A DNA stretch of 64,000 nucleotides. Source: Yersinia thracica (GTDB taxonomy: Bacteria; Pseudomonadota; Gammaproteobacteria; Enterobacterales; Enterobacteriaceae). The translations under genes were made by a program, and so were the position numbers. Positions 1 through 9,352 of this stretch are shown piece after piece (the stretch's first letter is position 1; each line of letters begins with the position of its first letter). Below the pieces are notes generated by a model. It was not told where the DNA came from. It ran no database searches and saw nothing but the letters and a program-made list of their open reading frames with translations. The DNA lies in assembly GCF_902170565.1 (NCBI RefSeq), contig NZ_CABHXX010000091.1, forward strand, positions 36,313 to 100,312. Direction: 5' to 3'.

Positions 1-23
1 AATTGAATTAAAAATTCATTTAA

Positions 24-35
24 AATCAATTGATT
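24..35. promoter_or_regulatory. Perfect 12-bp palindrome upstream of the transporter gene
   Basis: AATCAATTGATT is a perfect palindrome about 195 bp before the transporter start. It could be an operator for a dedicated regulator of the sugar-acid operon, but AT-rich palindromes also arise by chance and no regulator gene is visible in the window. Confidence 0.25.
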
Positions 36-66
36 GTGACTTTATGAATCCTCTCTTGTTAGTTAT

Positions 67-82
67 TGTGATTTAAATCGCA
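67..82. promoter_or_regulatory. CRP-like binding site
   Basis: TGTGA-TTTAAA-TCGCA matches the CRP core TGTGA-N6-TCACA at nine of ten positions and has an AT-rich surround. It lies about 150 bp before the MFS transporter. Control by cAMP-CRP would suit a secondary carbon-source transporter. The core promoter between this site and the gene was not resolved. Confidence 0.5.
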
Positions 83-229
83 TTTACTTCCCGGCTTATC
101 CCTTAGATTTAACTTTAATAAACATTAAATAACTAAAATTAACATTTATGTGTAACACCAGCAGCCATGGTTGACAGGATTATGGCTGACCTTTGTTCCC
201 TGCAAATAATTATAATATGAGGCTTTATT

Positions 230-1540
230 ATGTCTGAATCATCAACCGAACCTTTAGTGATACCAAAGGTATTACCGGAGGAGAATCATGCCTACCGTAA
301 AGCGGCATGGCATATTTTACCTTTATTAATGCTGTGTTATGTCATGGCTTATCTTGATCGGGTGAATGTGGGCTTCGCCAAGTTGCAAATGGCTGATGAC
401 TTACAATTCTCCGATGCAGTATATGGTTTTGGTGCCGGTATCTTCTTTATTGCTTACTTCTTCCTGGAAATTCCCAGCAACCTGATGTTGCATCGTGTTG
501 GGGCGCGGCTGTGGATTGCGCGCATCATGATAACTTGGGGCATCATTTCGGCGGGGATGGCTTTCGTCACCACGCCGATGTCATTTTATGTGATGCGCTG
601 TTTGTTGGGGATTGCTGAGGCCGGCTTCTATCCGGGGGTGATCCTGTATATTTCTTATTGGTTCCCGAGTAACCGCCGTGGCCGAATGTATGCCTTATTC
701 GCCACCGCAGTGCCATTATCCGGGGTGATAGGTGCGCCGCTATCTGGCTGGATAATGGATGCCTTTAATGGTTTTCATGGTTTTGCTGGTTGGCAATGGA
801 TGTTTATTCTGGAAGGTATTCCCTCGATACTCATCGGTATTTTGGTGATTTTTAAACTGACGGACAGGATCGCACATGCTAAATGGCTAACCGACGAAGA
901 GAAAAAAATCCTACAAACCAATATCGATAATGACACACAGCATCATGTCCATAGCAGCCTGAAAGAGATTTTCCTGCAACCCCGAGTCTGGTTGCTCACC
1001 CTTATTTATTTCTGTCTGATTGCCGGTTTTTACACCATTGGCTTCTGGTTGCCGACGCTGATTAAAGACAGCGGGGTGACTAATATCTTGTACATCGGTT
1101 TATTGAGCGCCATTCCCTATGCGGCGGCGGCTGTAACCATGATCGTGGTATCACGCAGTGCCGACCGCTTGCGGGAACGGCGCTGGCACTTGGCACTAAC
1201 CGCGACCTTGGGTGGGATTGGGATGATTATCTCCGCCAGTTTCAGTGACAACATCATCATCGCCATGGTGGGGTTAACCATAGGAGCTATGGGGGCATTG
1301 AGTACTTTGCCACTGTTTTGGAGCTTGCCAACGGCCTTCCTTGGCGGCACCGCCGCTGCCGCAGGTATTGCACTGATCAACTCCTGGGGCAACCTGGGGG
1401 GCTTCGTCGCACCTTATATGATGGGGTATCTGAAAGATCTGACGCAAAGTACCACCGTCGGGATGTTGATTATTTCTACCATGCTATTTATTGGTGCAGG
1501 GTTGGTCTTTTTAGTTCCGGCTAAAACAGTTAACCGCTAA
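230..1540 (+). CDS. MFS transporter, anion:cation symporter family (sugar acid/tartrate-like)
   Basis: A 436-residue, 12-helix inner-membrane permease. The N-terminal stretch LDRVNVGFAK (about residues 42-51) and a central cytoplasmic loop with WLTDEEKK (about 219-226) are typical of the anion:cation symporter branch of the MFS, which carries tartrate, galactonate, glucarate and related acids. The start has TGAGG 7 bases upstream. It lies 25 bases before a D-erythronate dehydrogenase-like gene, so the likely substrate is a four-carbon or other sugar acid; this is inferred from the neighbour, not from sequence motifs. Family assignment is firm, substrate is not. Confidence 0.85.
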   Translation: MSESSTEPLVIPKVLPEENHAYRKAAWHILPLLMLCYVMAYLDRVNVGFAKLQMADDLQFSDAVYGFGAGIFFIAYFFLEIPSNLMLHRVGARLWIARIMITWGIISAGMAFVTTPMSFYVMRCLLGIAEAGFYPGVILYISYWFPSNRRGRMYALFATAVPLSGVIGAPLSGWIMDAFNGFHGFAGWQWMFILEGIPSILIGILVIFKLTDRIAHAKWLTDEEKKILQTNIDNDTQHHVHSSLKEIFLQPRVWLLTLIYFCLIAGFYTIGFWLPTLIKDSGVTNILYIGLLSAIPYAAAAVTMIVVSRSADRLRERRWHLALTATLGGIGMIISASFSDNIIIAMVGLTIGAMGALSTLPLFWSLPTAFLGGTAAAAGIALINSWGNLGGFVAPYMMGYLKDLTQSTTVGMLIISTMLFIGAGLVFLVPAKTVNR

Positions 1541-1565
1541 CCGCGCAGATAAAAAGGATATGACA

Positions 1566-2561
1566 ATGAACATAATGGTAACGGGCGCTGCGGGTTTTCT
1601 CGGGCGTCGATTAATTGAACGTTTAGTGACTCAGGATCATTTGACTGACAGCCAGGGTCAGCAATGCAGTATCAACAAAATAATTGCCTGTGATGTGGTG
1701 CCGCTGAGCGCGATGAGTGATGAGCGGGTACAGGTCTTTTGTGGTGATATCGCCGACCCGCAATGGCTGGCGGGTGTTTTTGACCAGCAAGTTGATACGG
1801 TTTTCCATTTGGCGGCCATTGTCTCCAGTCAGGCGGAAGAAGAATTTGAACTGGGAATGCGCATCAATTTTGATGCTACCCGTGGGGTACTGGAGCGGGC
1901 GCGCCAATTGGGGCGCTGCCCTAAAGTCATTATTACCAGTTCAGTGGCTGTATTTGGCGGAGAGTTACCGGCAGTAGTGCCCGATGAGCAGGTTTGGGCG
2001 CCGCAAAGTTCCTATGGGACGCAAAAAGCATTGAATGATTTATTGCTGGCAGATTATAGCCGCCGGGGATTTGTGGATGGTCGTAGCTTAAGAATGCCGA
2101 CTATTGTGGTGCGCCCCGGCAAACCTAATCGCGCCGCTTCTAGCTTTGCCAGTGGCATTATTCGTGAGCCATTACAGGGTGTTGCAGTGGTTTGCCCTGT
2201 TAGCCCACAAACACCCTTGTGGCTGTTATCGCCGAAAATGGCGATTAATAACCTGATTCATGGTCATCAACTGGATGCCAGTCAGCTTAAATCTGGGCGA
2301 GTGATTAATCTGCCTGGATTATCTGTTCGTGTGCAACAGATAATTGATACATTACGGCGCATTGCGGGTAATGAAGTCGCTGATCTGATTAAAATTCAGA
2401 AAGATCCTCTCATTGAGAAAATTGTGAATTCTTGGCCGGGGAATTTCGACGCTTGTTACGCTAAATCATTAGGCTTTTGCAGTGATAGGGATATCGACAG
2501 CATCATTAATGATTTTATTCTCGGTTATTTACCCCAGAGAGGGCTGAATAATGAGCTGTAG
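1566..2561 (+). CDS. denD: NAD-dependent epimerase/dehydratase family protein, D-erythronate dehydrogenase-like
   Basis: An extended SDR enzyme of about 331 residues. The Rossmann motif TGAAGFLG is at residues 6-13, the catalytic YGTQK (YxxxK) near 156-160, and a conserved RMPTIVVRPGKPN stretch follows. The overall pattern resembles DenD, which oxidises D-erythronate at C2 in tetronate catabolism. An ATG also exists at 1560, but AAAAAGG at 1551-1557 is spaced properly only for 1566. The preceding MFS permease probably imports the substrate. The usual partners (OtnK/OtnC/OtnI-type kinase, decarboxylase and isomerase) are not in the window, so the substrate call is moderate while the SDR call is strong. 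Confidence 0.72.
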   Translation: MNIMVTGAAGFLGRRLIERLVTQDHLTDSQGQQCSINKIIACDVVPLSAMSDERVQVFCGDIADPQWLAGVFDQQVDTVFHLAAIVSSQAEEEFELGMRINFDATRGVLERARQLGRCPKVIITSSVAVFGGELPAVVPDEQVWAPQSSYGTQKALNDLLLADYSRRGFVDGRSLRMPTIVVRPGKPNRAASSFASGIIREPLQGVAVVCPVSPQTPLWLLSPKMAINNLIHGHQLDASQLKSGRVINLPGLSVRVQQIIDTLRRIAGNEVADLIKIQKDPLIEKIVNSWPGNFDACYAKSLGFCSDRDIDSIINDFILGYLPQRGLNNEL

Positions 2562-2758
2562 AGATATTAACTTTATATAATAGAAATAATTACCATTAAT
2601 AATGGCATGGGTAATCCGCCGGGTTGTGCGGGATTCTTAGCATAATCTGGTGGATTTTTATTGCCAGATACAGATTTTTAGCCATAAAGCCGATATAATA
2701 ATCCTATTCGTAATCATCTCATTAATAATAAAAATATATTTTCATTAGGCTAAATAAT

Positions 2759-3748
2759 ATGGTTTGTTTCCGCGGTGTTTTCTTTTTTTTGCTGATGATT
2801 ATCTCATCTTCATCTTTCGCTATAAACTGCCAGCGAGCAGCAACACCGGTTGAATACACTGTCTGCGGTGATGAAGATCTTCATTGGCTTGATCAGACAT
2901 TCAGTGATATTTATCAAGCGATGTTAGTGAAATATGATACTGAAACAGTTTATCAGCAGCGGCAAGCATGGGTAAAATCTCTGAACAGTTGCACCAGTAA
3001 TAACTGTATCCAGCGTGCTTATTTTCAGGGCATTGCCTCTATGTCAGACATTGATAAAAATTTCGACTGGCGCGGCCAATGGTGGAATGTCACTAAAGGT
3101 AATGACCGGGGCGGCGTTATCAAAATCACTCGGGTTACGGAGTGGGGGTTCAGTCTTGATAGCCGGGCTTGGTCGGGTGAAAATGCCGGTAGTTTTAGAG
3201 CTGAAGCCCGTAAAGTTGAAGGATTAGCCGTGGTTGATCTTATTGAAAATACAGCAAATTGTCGGCTATTACTGATTCCAATAAAAGATGGTTCTATGCA
3301 AGTACACAGCAATGGCAGTTGGGGGTGTCGCATCTCGATGCCCAAAGATGTCTTTATTGATGGGCAGTATGTCCGAGCTGAAAAAGATCCACGCGAAATA
3401 CCGACTTTACTTTCCATAGGTATTTTTACTGATGCCGAGAATGATAAAGTTTTTCGTGATTTAGTCGGTGAACATTATGCCCAATTTATTGCTTCAGCCA
3501 ATGTCTATATCTATAGCCAAGACAGGGATAACCGAGGCGCAAAAGTATTATCGACGTGGGTACGAGGAGCTGCAAATAAACGAGCGTCGATAATTATGTA
3601 TAATCGTAGCGGTTTGATGTGGGCGGCATATGTTGCGCCTGACAAGGATGGAAACCTGCGGGTGCATTATTTTACTAATGTGCCTGAAGATAAAGATAAA
3701 AGACCTAAAACTATTGTCGAATGGCAACAAACCTTTATGGGTAACTGA
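2759..3748 (+). CDS. Secreted LprI-like (DUF1311-type) protein
   Basis: A 329-residue protein with a clear signal peptide (hydrophobic core at residues 7-20, probable cleavage after SSFA at 21). The mature N-terminus carries CxxA-x-TPVEYTVC (Cys24 and Cys36) and a second Cys pair in the NSCTSNNC region, the layout of LprI/DUF1311 domains found in lysozyme-inhibitor-like periplasmic proteins. The remaining roughly 220 residues are not recognised and look beta-rich. It stands alone, convergent with the Flag-2 export genes and separated from them by a bidirectional terminator. The exact function is unknown; the link to lysozyme inhibition rests only on the N-terminal domain. Confidence 0.6.
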   Translation: MVCFRGVFFFLLMIISSSSFAINCQRAATPVEYTVCGDEDLHWLDQTFSDIYQAMLVKYDTETVYQQRQAWVKSLNSCTSNNCIQRAYFQGIASMSDIDKNFDWRGQWWNVTKGNDRGGVIKITRVTEWGFSLDSRAWSGENAGSFRAEARKVEGLAVVDLIENTANCRLLLIPIKDGSMQVHSNGSWGCRISMPKDVFIDGQYVRAEKDPREIPTLLSIGIFTDAENDKVFRDLVGEHYAQFIASANVYIYSQDRDNRGAKVLSTWVRGAANKRASIIMYNRSGLMWAAYVAPDKDGNLRVHYFTNVPEDKDKRPKTIVEWQQTFMGN

Positions 3749-3854
3749 TATACCTTGCTGCTTAACCTTGCCGAAGAGTAGGCAGCGTGCTCTTATTCCG
3801 AATCAATGAATTGAGTCAGTACACATGATTTTCGGGAGGAGTTTTGAGTATATG

Positions 3855-3904
3855 AAAAATGGCCAGGGTGTCGAGAGATGAATGTCGACAACGTGGCCAT
3901 TTTT
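3855..3904. terminator. Bidirectional terminator between the LprI-like gene and lfhA
   Basis: The arms AAAAATGGCCA (3855-3865) and TGGCCATTTTT (3894-3904) pair perfectly. An inner TGTCGA/TCGACA pair extends the stem. A and T tracts on both sides allow it to end the LprI-like transcript and the minus-strand lfhA operon. Confidence 0.85.
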
Positions 3905-3925
3905 ATGATGATAATTAATAGTATT

Positions 3926-6022
3926 TTATTCTAACGTCCCAATAACGTTCAATGACATATCATCTGGTATTTCGTTATAAGACAATACGTTAAGCCCATT
4001 GCAGAATAATCGTGCATAGCGTGCAATCAAGGGACGTAATTGCGGCGTGACCAACAAAACAGGTTGGTGATTCTCTGCTTTCATTTGTTCTTTAATGATA
4101 GGCATATTCTGTTGCAACTGGGTCAGAATATTTGGATCGACAGGGAAATTATCCAAGACGATTTTTCCTGCTTGCTGTGCCTGATTGAGTGAGCCAAGCA
4201 ACATATTCTCCAGTGCGTTATTAATGGTATAAACCGATAGATTTTTATCATCACCATTAATGCTATTGACGATCCCGGTTCGTAACGCGTACCGTACATC
4301 GGAGGTCAATAAAAGTGAATCTTTCGTCACATTGGCACTCTCTAATAATGTGGTCGCGATGGTCACAATATCTTTAAGGGAGACATTTTCGATTAATAAT
4401 TGCCGGTAGACTTTTAATAGCTCACTAAAATTAAATGCAGCAGCGAAATCTTCCGCTAGTCGAGGTGATAATGACTCCAGCCGTTGGTGTAACTGTGTTA
4501 TATCGTCGTAATTAAATAACACCGGCAGATGTTCCCGTGCCACTTTATTGACATGAGTTGCTACCACACTGGCACAATCGACTATTTGATAGCCAAAGTT
4601 TAAGGCATTTGCCTTATTTTGTGGCTCTATCCACACTACCGCCAGGCCATAAGTGGGATCTATCGACAAAACACCATCCACTTCTCCGTATTGTTCCGTA
4701 GTTGGAATTGCCATTAGCTTATCAATATAAATTTCACCGCCCGCGACTTTGACGCCATTAACATTAATTGTGTACTGGGAGGGCTTTAAACGAAAATTCT
4801 CCCGCACTTTAACTTCGGGCAATATGATTCCGCAGGTTTCAGAGATAATTTGGCGCACACCACGCAGCCGCTGGATTAATGGCCGACTTTTCGCTTCATC
4901 AACCAGTGTCACCAATTTATAACCAAGATTCAGGCCAATAGGTTCTACGACGGGTATATTATCCCAATTAATATTGAGTGAGTTGTCTTCTGAAATTGCT
5001 TGGTCGAGGGCTGTAAGATCGGGTTCAATATTCGCTTGCTGTATTTTTTTACTTTGCTGCCAAGCGGCGAACAGGAGTAATCCGGTGAAACTGAGAAAGG
5101 CAAGATGGGGCATCCCCGGCACAATGGCGAGAATGAACATCACAAATGCCGCAGCATATAAAATGGTCGGTTTTGCTAATAACTGATCTTTAATTTCATC
5201 AGTCATATCACCGCCATCACTTACCCTGGTGACAATAATTGCGGCGGCGGTGGCTAATAACAGTGAAGGAATTTGCGCGACCAAACCATCACCAATAGTC
5301 AGTAATACATATTGCTGGAATGACTGGCTGGCACTGAGGTCGTATTTGAAAATGCCGATACAGATGCCGCCGATCACATTGATCACCAGAATCATAATAC
5401 CGGCGATAGCATCCCCACGAACAAACTTGGATGCGCCATCCATTGCCCCGTAGAAGTCGGCTTCGCTGGCGACTTCTTTACGGCGCAGGCGGGCTTGTTC
5501 CTGATTGATTAATCCGGCGTTAAGGTCGGCATCAATCGCCATCTGCTTACCCGGTAGTGCATCCAACGTAAAGCGGGCGGAAACCTCAGAAATTCGCTCG
5601 GCACCTTTCGTCACGACCACAAAGTTGATGATCATCAGGATGATAAACACCACGAAACCAACAACAAAGTTACCGCCAATGACCACCTGGCCAAAAGCTT
5701 CAATCACTTTACCGGCAGCACCCACACCTTCATGACCATTGAGTAATACCACTCGTGTTGACGCCACATTTAATGTTAAGCGCATTAAAGTGGCAATCAG
5801 TAGTACAGTCGGAAATATTGCAAAATCAAGAGGGCGTTTACTGTTTACGCTGACCAATAAAACCAATACAGATAACACAATGTTAAAGGTAAATAAAATA
5901 TCCAATACAATAGGTGATAGTGGCAAAATAACCATTGCCAACATGCAAAGAATTAATATCGGAACGGTAACATGCATATCTCTCAGTATATGAGCAAGAT
6001 AACTAAACTTATTTTTCATCAT
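3926..6022 (-). CDS. lfhA: Lateral flagellar export gate protein LfhA (FlhA family)
   Basis: About 698 residues, the usual FlhA length. An N-terminal block of about eight transmembrane helices (residues 15-320) contains the conserved cytoplasmic loop with GKQMAIDADLNAG. The C-terminal half is the cytosolic domain that docks chaperone-substrate complexes. The start is placed at 6022 (Met-Met-Lys-Asn-Lys), which overlaps the end of lfhB by 14 bases; an upstream extension to 6052 would lie deeper inside lfhB and has no FlhA counterpart. It is the last gene of the minus-strand lfiMNPQR-lfhBA operon. Product family is certain; Flag-2 membership comes from gene order. Confidence 0.95.
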   Translation of the reverse strand: MMKNKFSYLAHILRDMHVTVPILILCMLAMVILPLSPIVLDILFTFNIVLSVLVLLVSVNSKRPLDFAIFPTVLLIATLMRLTLNVASTRVVLLNGHEGVGAAGKVIEAFGQVVIGGNFVVGFVVFIILMIINFVVVTKGAERISEVSARFTLDALPGKQMAIDADLNAGLINQEQARLRRKEVASEADFYGAMDGASKFVRGDAIAGIMILVINVIGGICIGIFKYDLSASQSFQQYVLLTIGDGLVAQIPSLLLATAAAIIVTRVSDGGDMTDEIKDQLLAKPTILYAAAFVMFILAIVPGMPHLAFLSFTGLLLFAAWQQSKKIQQANIEPDLTALDQAISEDNSLNINWDNIPVVEPIGLNLGYKLVTLVDEAKSRPLIQRLRGVRQIISETCGIILPEVKVRENFRLKPSQYTINVNGVKVAGGEIYIDKLMAIPTTEQYGEVDGVLSIDPTYGLAVVWIEPQNKANALNFGYQIVDCASVVATHVNKVAREHLPVLFNYDDITQLHQRLESLSPRLAEDFAAAFNFSELLKVYRQLLIENVSLKDIVTIATTLLESANVTKDSLLLTSDVRYALRTGIVNSINGDDKNLSVYTINNALENMLLGSLNQAQQAGKIVLDNFPVDPNILTQLQQNMPIIKEQMKAENHQPVLLVTPQLRPLIARYARLFCNGLNVLSYNEIPDDMSLNVIGTLE

Positions 6023-7142
6023 GGAATTTCTGCATCTCTTTGGGAATACCAAGGTAAGTATTTAATACCGGTTTATTAGCCAGACCTGAGCGCCAGGACT
6101 TGACCTGCATCACATAGGTCAATACCTGAGCGATGGCACGATACAGCTGGGCTGGAACCTGTTGGTTGACCTTGGTGGTATGGTAAATAGCACGAGCTAA
6201 AGGAGGGAACTCAACAATTTCAATATCATTATTTTTAGCCACAGTCCGAATATATAATGCAATGTCATCCTTACCTTTTGCGATAATATAAGGCGCGCTG
6301 GCTTTCTCCGGGGCATATTTTAAGGCCACTGAAAAATGCGTTGGGTTAGTAATAATAACATCAGCATTAGGGACAACTTTATTAATTTGACCCATGGCAA
6401 ACTGCCGTTGTAACTGACGAACCCTGTTTTTAATTTCTGGATTACCATCATTACTCTTGTGTTCTAGTTTAACCTCCTGCTTAGTCATTTTCATTTTCTT
6501 GGTGAAGAGATAATTGCTAAGTGGAATATCAATTGCGGCAAAAATCACAATAATGGCGATGAAATAAACCAAAATACTGTGATATAGAATAAATCCTTCA
6601 GTAATCGCTTCCTGTAGCGGCAATGCCTGTAAACGCAACAAATCGGCCAGCGAGCTATTGACCATCAGGTATAAGGTATAAAGCACGATGCTGCACTTGC
6701 CGAGCATCTTCAAGACTTCGGTGCCATTGCTGGCTGAAAATATCTTTTTAATTCCTGCCAACGGACTGAGTTTTTTAAAGTCAGGGATTAATTTTACCGG
6801 TGTGAAATTCCAACCGCCGGGAACTAAGCTCGCCAATATACTGGCCAGCGGAATCGGGGCTAGCGTAAGCAAGAACTTGAAAAAAATAAACAGGTTGGTC
6901 AGCAGTAATTGTTCCAGCGCTGCGGGGTCATCTATTCTGCCCGCTGTACGGCCAACCGCTAAGAATGACTCACGAATCAACTCTTTGTAATAGGGTAAAA
7001 ATAGCGTCAGGGTGACTAATGATGTCACCAGTCCGGCCGCCATAGTGACATCTTTGGATCGCGGAATATCCCCTTTCTTTCTCGCTTTGGTTAGTTTACC
7101 GCTGGTGGGTTTTTCACTTTTTTCTCCGCTGCTGGATGACAT
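6009..7142 (-). CDS. lfhB: Lateral flagellar export switch protein LfhB (FlhB family)
   Basis: A 377-residue FlhB homologue. Four transmembrane helices (within residues 33-215) are followed by a cytosolic domain with the autocleavage motif NPTH near residue 265. Cleavage between Asn and Pro normally switches export from rod/hook to filament substrates, in concert with the hook-length protein (here LafE). The basic N-terminus with GKLTKARKKGD is family-typical. Its start overlaps the lfiR stop and its end overlaps lfhA, so translation is probably coupled. Confidence 0.95.
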   Translation of the reverse strand: MSSSSGEKSEKPTSGKLTKARKKGDIPRSKDVTMAAGLVTSLVTLTLFLPYYKELIRESFLAVGRTAGRIDDPAALEQLLLTNLFIFFKFLLTLAPIPLASILASLVPGGWNFTPVKLIPDFKKLSPLAGIKKIFSASNGTEVLKMLGKCSIVLYTLYLMVNSSLADLLRLQALPLQEAITEGFILYHSILVYFIAIIVIFAAIDIPLSNYLFTKKMKMTKQEVKLEHKSNDGNPEIKNRVRQLQRQFAMGQINKVVPNADVIITNPTHFSVALKYAPEKASAPYIIAKGKDDIALYIRTVAKNNDIEIVEFPPLARAIYHTTKVNQQVPAQLYRAIAQVLTYVMQVKSWRSGLANKPVLNTYLGIPKEMQKFHDEK

Positions 7143-7915
7143 CAGTACACCTTCATCCGTTCAAGCTGCGTCAGGATCTCGTTAGTCAAATTGAGATAAT
7201 GATTCGGCACATTGATGGCCAGTAGCAGTAGGCACAACAAGCCGAACAACATACCTATTGGAAATCCAAGAGAGAAAAGGTTCAAGGTCGGAGAAATACG
7301 GTTCAACAAACCGAAAGAACCTTGCACAATCAGCATGATAAAAGTGGTTGGCAGAGCCAGCAGTGTGGCGGATGACATGATCCAACCTAAGCTTAATGCC
7401 AGTGATCGTAAGGAGAAATCATTGATAGCTTCGCCCATCGGCCAACTGATAAAACTTTTATACAAGATGGTGACCAGCAACAAGTGCCCATTCATGGTAA
7501 AAAAGATAAGTGTGCTAAAGACAAAAATAATTTGTGAAATCACGGTTGTTGAAGCACCACTGGTTGGGTCATTCATCACCGCCATGCCTAAACCCATATT
7601 CATTGATAAAATCTGGCCAGCGGCTTGTAAGGTTGCAAAAACCAGTTGCAGCATGGAGCCAAATAACCAACCCCACAGGATTTGTTCGCCAGTCAGCAAC
7701 AGTGAATTCATTGATAATAACTCACCAAGGATCACCGGCTGGCTGAGCATGGGAGTGATTAACATCGCCAGCAGCAATGAGGTGCCAATCTTCGCTTTAC
7801 GGGGAAAAGCACGATGCTGGAGAACTGGACAAAAATGAAAAAATGCTAAAATTCGTACAAAGGGTAGCCAAAGTGCGAATACCGGCGTGGTGAGTGTTTG
7901 AATATCGATTCCCAT
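7142..7915 (-). CDS. lfiR: Lateral flagellar export gate protein LfiR (FliR family)
   Basis: A 257-residue, multi-helix membrane protein of the FliR/SctT family, part of the FliPQR export pore. It follows lfiQ by six bases and abuts lfhB, the standard PQR-B arrangement. The segment MNMGLGMAVMNDPTSGA (around residue 105) carries the conserved NDP and small-residue pattern seen in FliR proteins. Confidence 0.94.
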   Translation of the reverse strand: MGIDIQTLTTPVFALWLPFVRILAFFHFCPVLQHRAFPRKAKIGTSLLLAMLITPMLSQPVILGELLSMNSLLLTGEQILWGWLFGSMLQLVFATLQAAGQILSMNMGLGMAVMNDPTSGASTTVISQIIFVFSTLIFFTMNGHLLLVTILYKSFISWPMGEAINDFSLRSLALSLGWIMSSATLLALPTTFIMLIVQGSFGLLNRISPTLNLFSLGFPIGMLFGLLCLLLLAINVPNHYLNLTNEILTQLERMKVY

Positions 7916-7921
7916 TGCCTG

Positions 7922-8194
7922 TTACCCAACCAACTGTGCAGCTTGCTGGAAAATAGCAATGGTGAAGTCACTCAGCTTGGTCATCATCCATTTACCGGCA
8001 AAGATTAATACCAGCATGGTCATCACCAGGCGCGGTAGGAAGCTAAGGGTTTGCTCATTAATTTGTGTGGTGGCTTGAAAGATGCTGACCAATAGCCCGG
8101 TTAATAAGCTAGGAATAATGGCAACCACCGAAATGATCAATACCAGATGCAACCCTGCGGCAATAATGTCTCCGGCAATATCAGTGGTCATCAT
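7922..8194 (-). CDS. lfiQ: Lateral flagellar export gate protein LfiQ (FliQ family)
   Basis: A 90-residue protein with two transmembrane helices (about 15-38 and 50-72) and the conserved QATTQINEQTLSF loop, diagnostic for FliQ. It starts one base after the lfiP stop. Confidence 0.95.
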   Translation of the reverse strand: MMTTDIAGDIIAAGLHLVLIISVVAIIPSLLTGLLVSIFQATTQINEQTLSFLPRLVMTMLVLIFAGKWMMTKLSDFTIAIFQQAAQLVG

Positions 8195-8195
8195 G

Positions 8196-8966
8196 CTATA
8201 ACCCCTGCACGCTGGCAGTCAGCGTTCCGACAATTAATGTCCAGCCATCGCACAGTACAAACAGCATTAATTTAAAGGGCAGCGAGACGATGAGCGGCGA
8301 TAGCATCATCATCCCCATCGCCATCAAAATACTGGCGACAATCAGATCAATGACCAGAAAAGGGATGTAAATCATAAAGCCAATTTGGAAAGCAGTTTTC
8401 AATTCACTCAGTAGATAAGCGGGAGTCACGACGGTAAGATCTTGCTGTTGCGGCTCGCCGCTGACCTGAGCAATATCCATCATCTGGTCCAGCGACTGAC
8501 TGCTGGTCTGCGCCAGCATATAATTCTTAAGAGGAATTTCCGCACGTGCCAGCGCTTGCGGTAAGGTGATTTCATCATTCTGAAAGGGAATGACGGCGTC
8601 TTGATGAACTTTCGTCCATACCGGGCGCATCACCAGTAAGGTGAGTGCTAGCGCAATACCGGTCAGCACTTTATTGGGGGGGCTTTGCTGCAATCCCAGC
8701 GCCTGGCGTAATATTGCCAGCACGATAATAAAGCGGGTAAAGCAGGTCATCATTAGCATCATGATGGGCAACAGGCCAAGCAGTGTCATCAGGATCAGGA
8801 TTTCAATCTTGACGTTGTAATCCTGACCGGCAGCAGTTTGTGCCGTGCTAAACAGGGTAATCCCCCCCTCCTGTGCAAGGAGAAGAGGGGAATACAATAA
8901 TCCGCTAATAACCAGGCCACTGCTGATGATTTTAGCTGTCATAGTTGGCAGGCGGCTCAAGATCAT
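8196..8966 (-). CDS. lfiP: Lateral flagellar export gate protein LfiP (FliP family)
   Basis: 256 residues with an N-terminal signal-like helix (residues 12-31) as in FliP, then four helices. The family signatures TCFTRFIIVLAILRQALGLQ (around 74-93) and SPLIVSLPFKLMLFVLCDGW (near the C-terminus) are both present. Its start overlaps the end of lfiN by four bases, leaving no room for a fliO gene between them. It assembles with LfiQ and LfiR into the export pore. Confidence 0.95.
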   Translation of the reverse strand: MILSRLPTMTAKIISSGLVISGLLYSPLLLAQEGGITLFSTAQTAAGQDYNVKIEILILMTLLGLLPIMMLMMTCFTRFIIVLAILRQALGLQQSPPNKVLTGIALALTLLVMRPVWTKVHQDAVIPFQNDEITLPQALARAEIPLKNYMLAQTSSQSLDQMMDIAQVSGEPQQQDLTVVTPAYLLSELKTAFQIGFMIYIPFLVIDLIVASILMAMGMMMLSPLIVSLPFKLMLFVLCDGWTLIVGTLTASVQGL

Positions 8967-9352
8967 AAAGCGAGTTCACCCAGGCTTTGGCTATTGAAGC
9001 TGATAATACGCAGGCCATATTTCTCATTGACCACCACGACTTCAGCCTGACCGAACATGATGCCATTGATTTTAATATCCAGTGGTTCGCCGGCCAGTTT
9101 ATCCAACTCAATAACTGAATCATTATTCACTGACATCAATTCAGAAAGTGGAATATCTACCGAGGCGACTTCCAGTGTTAATGTGACGGGAATACGACTG
9201 AACAGCGATATTTTGCGTTGCTGTTCATGCTGGCTGTTATCCACGGCGGGCACTGTCGCCGCAGGGGTAGAAAGTGGTACGCTAACCTCATTCTCTGGTG
9301 TTGAGAAATTAAAATCCAGATCATTGCCGAGTTCAATTAATTGGTCAGTCAT
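8963..9352 (-). CDS. lfiN: Lateral flagellar switch protein LfiN (FliN family)
   Basis: 129 residues. The C-terminal SpoA (surface presentation of antigens) domain runs from about residue 50 to 128, with RIPVTLTLEVASVDIPLSEL and GQAEVVVVNEKYGLRI. The N-terminal 50 residues are acidic and low in complexity, as in other FliN proteins. It forms the lower C-ring with LfiM and LfiG. It overlaps lfiM by eight bases and lfiP by four. Confidence 0.93.
   Translation of the reverse strand: MTDQLIELGNDLDFNFSTPENEVSVPLSTPAATVPAVDNSQHEQQRKISLFSRIPVTLTLEVASVDIPLSELMSVNNDSVIELDKLAGEPLDIKINGIMFGQAEVVVVNEKYGLRIISFNSQSLGELAL

Noticed and set aside
2689..2696. GCCGATAT, resembling a sigma-28 -10 box, upstream of the LprI-like gene next to Flag-2
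   Set aside because: No TAAA-type -35 lies at the right distance, so a flagellar promoter for this gene is not supported.
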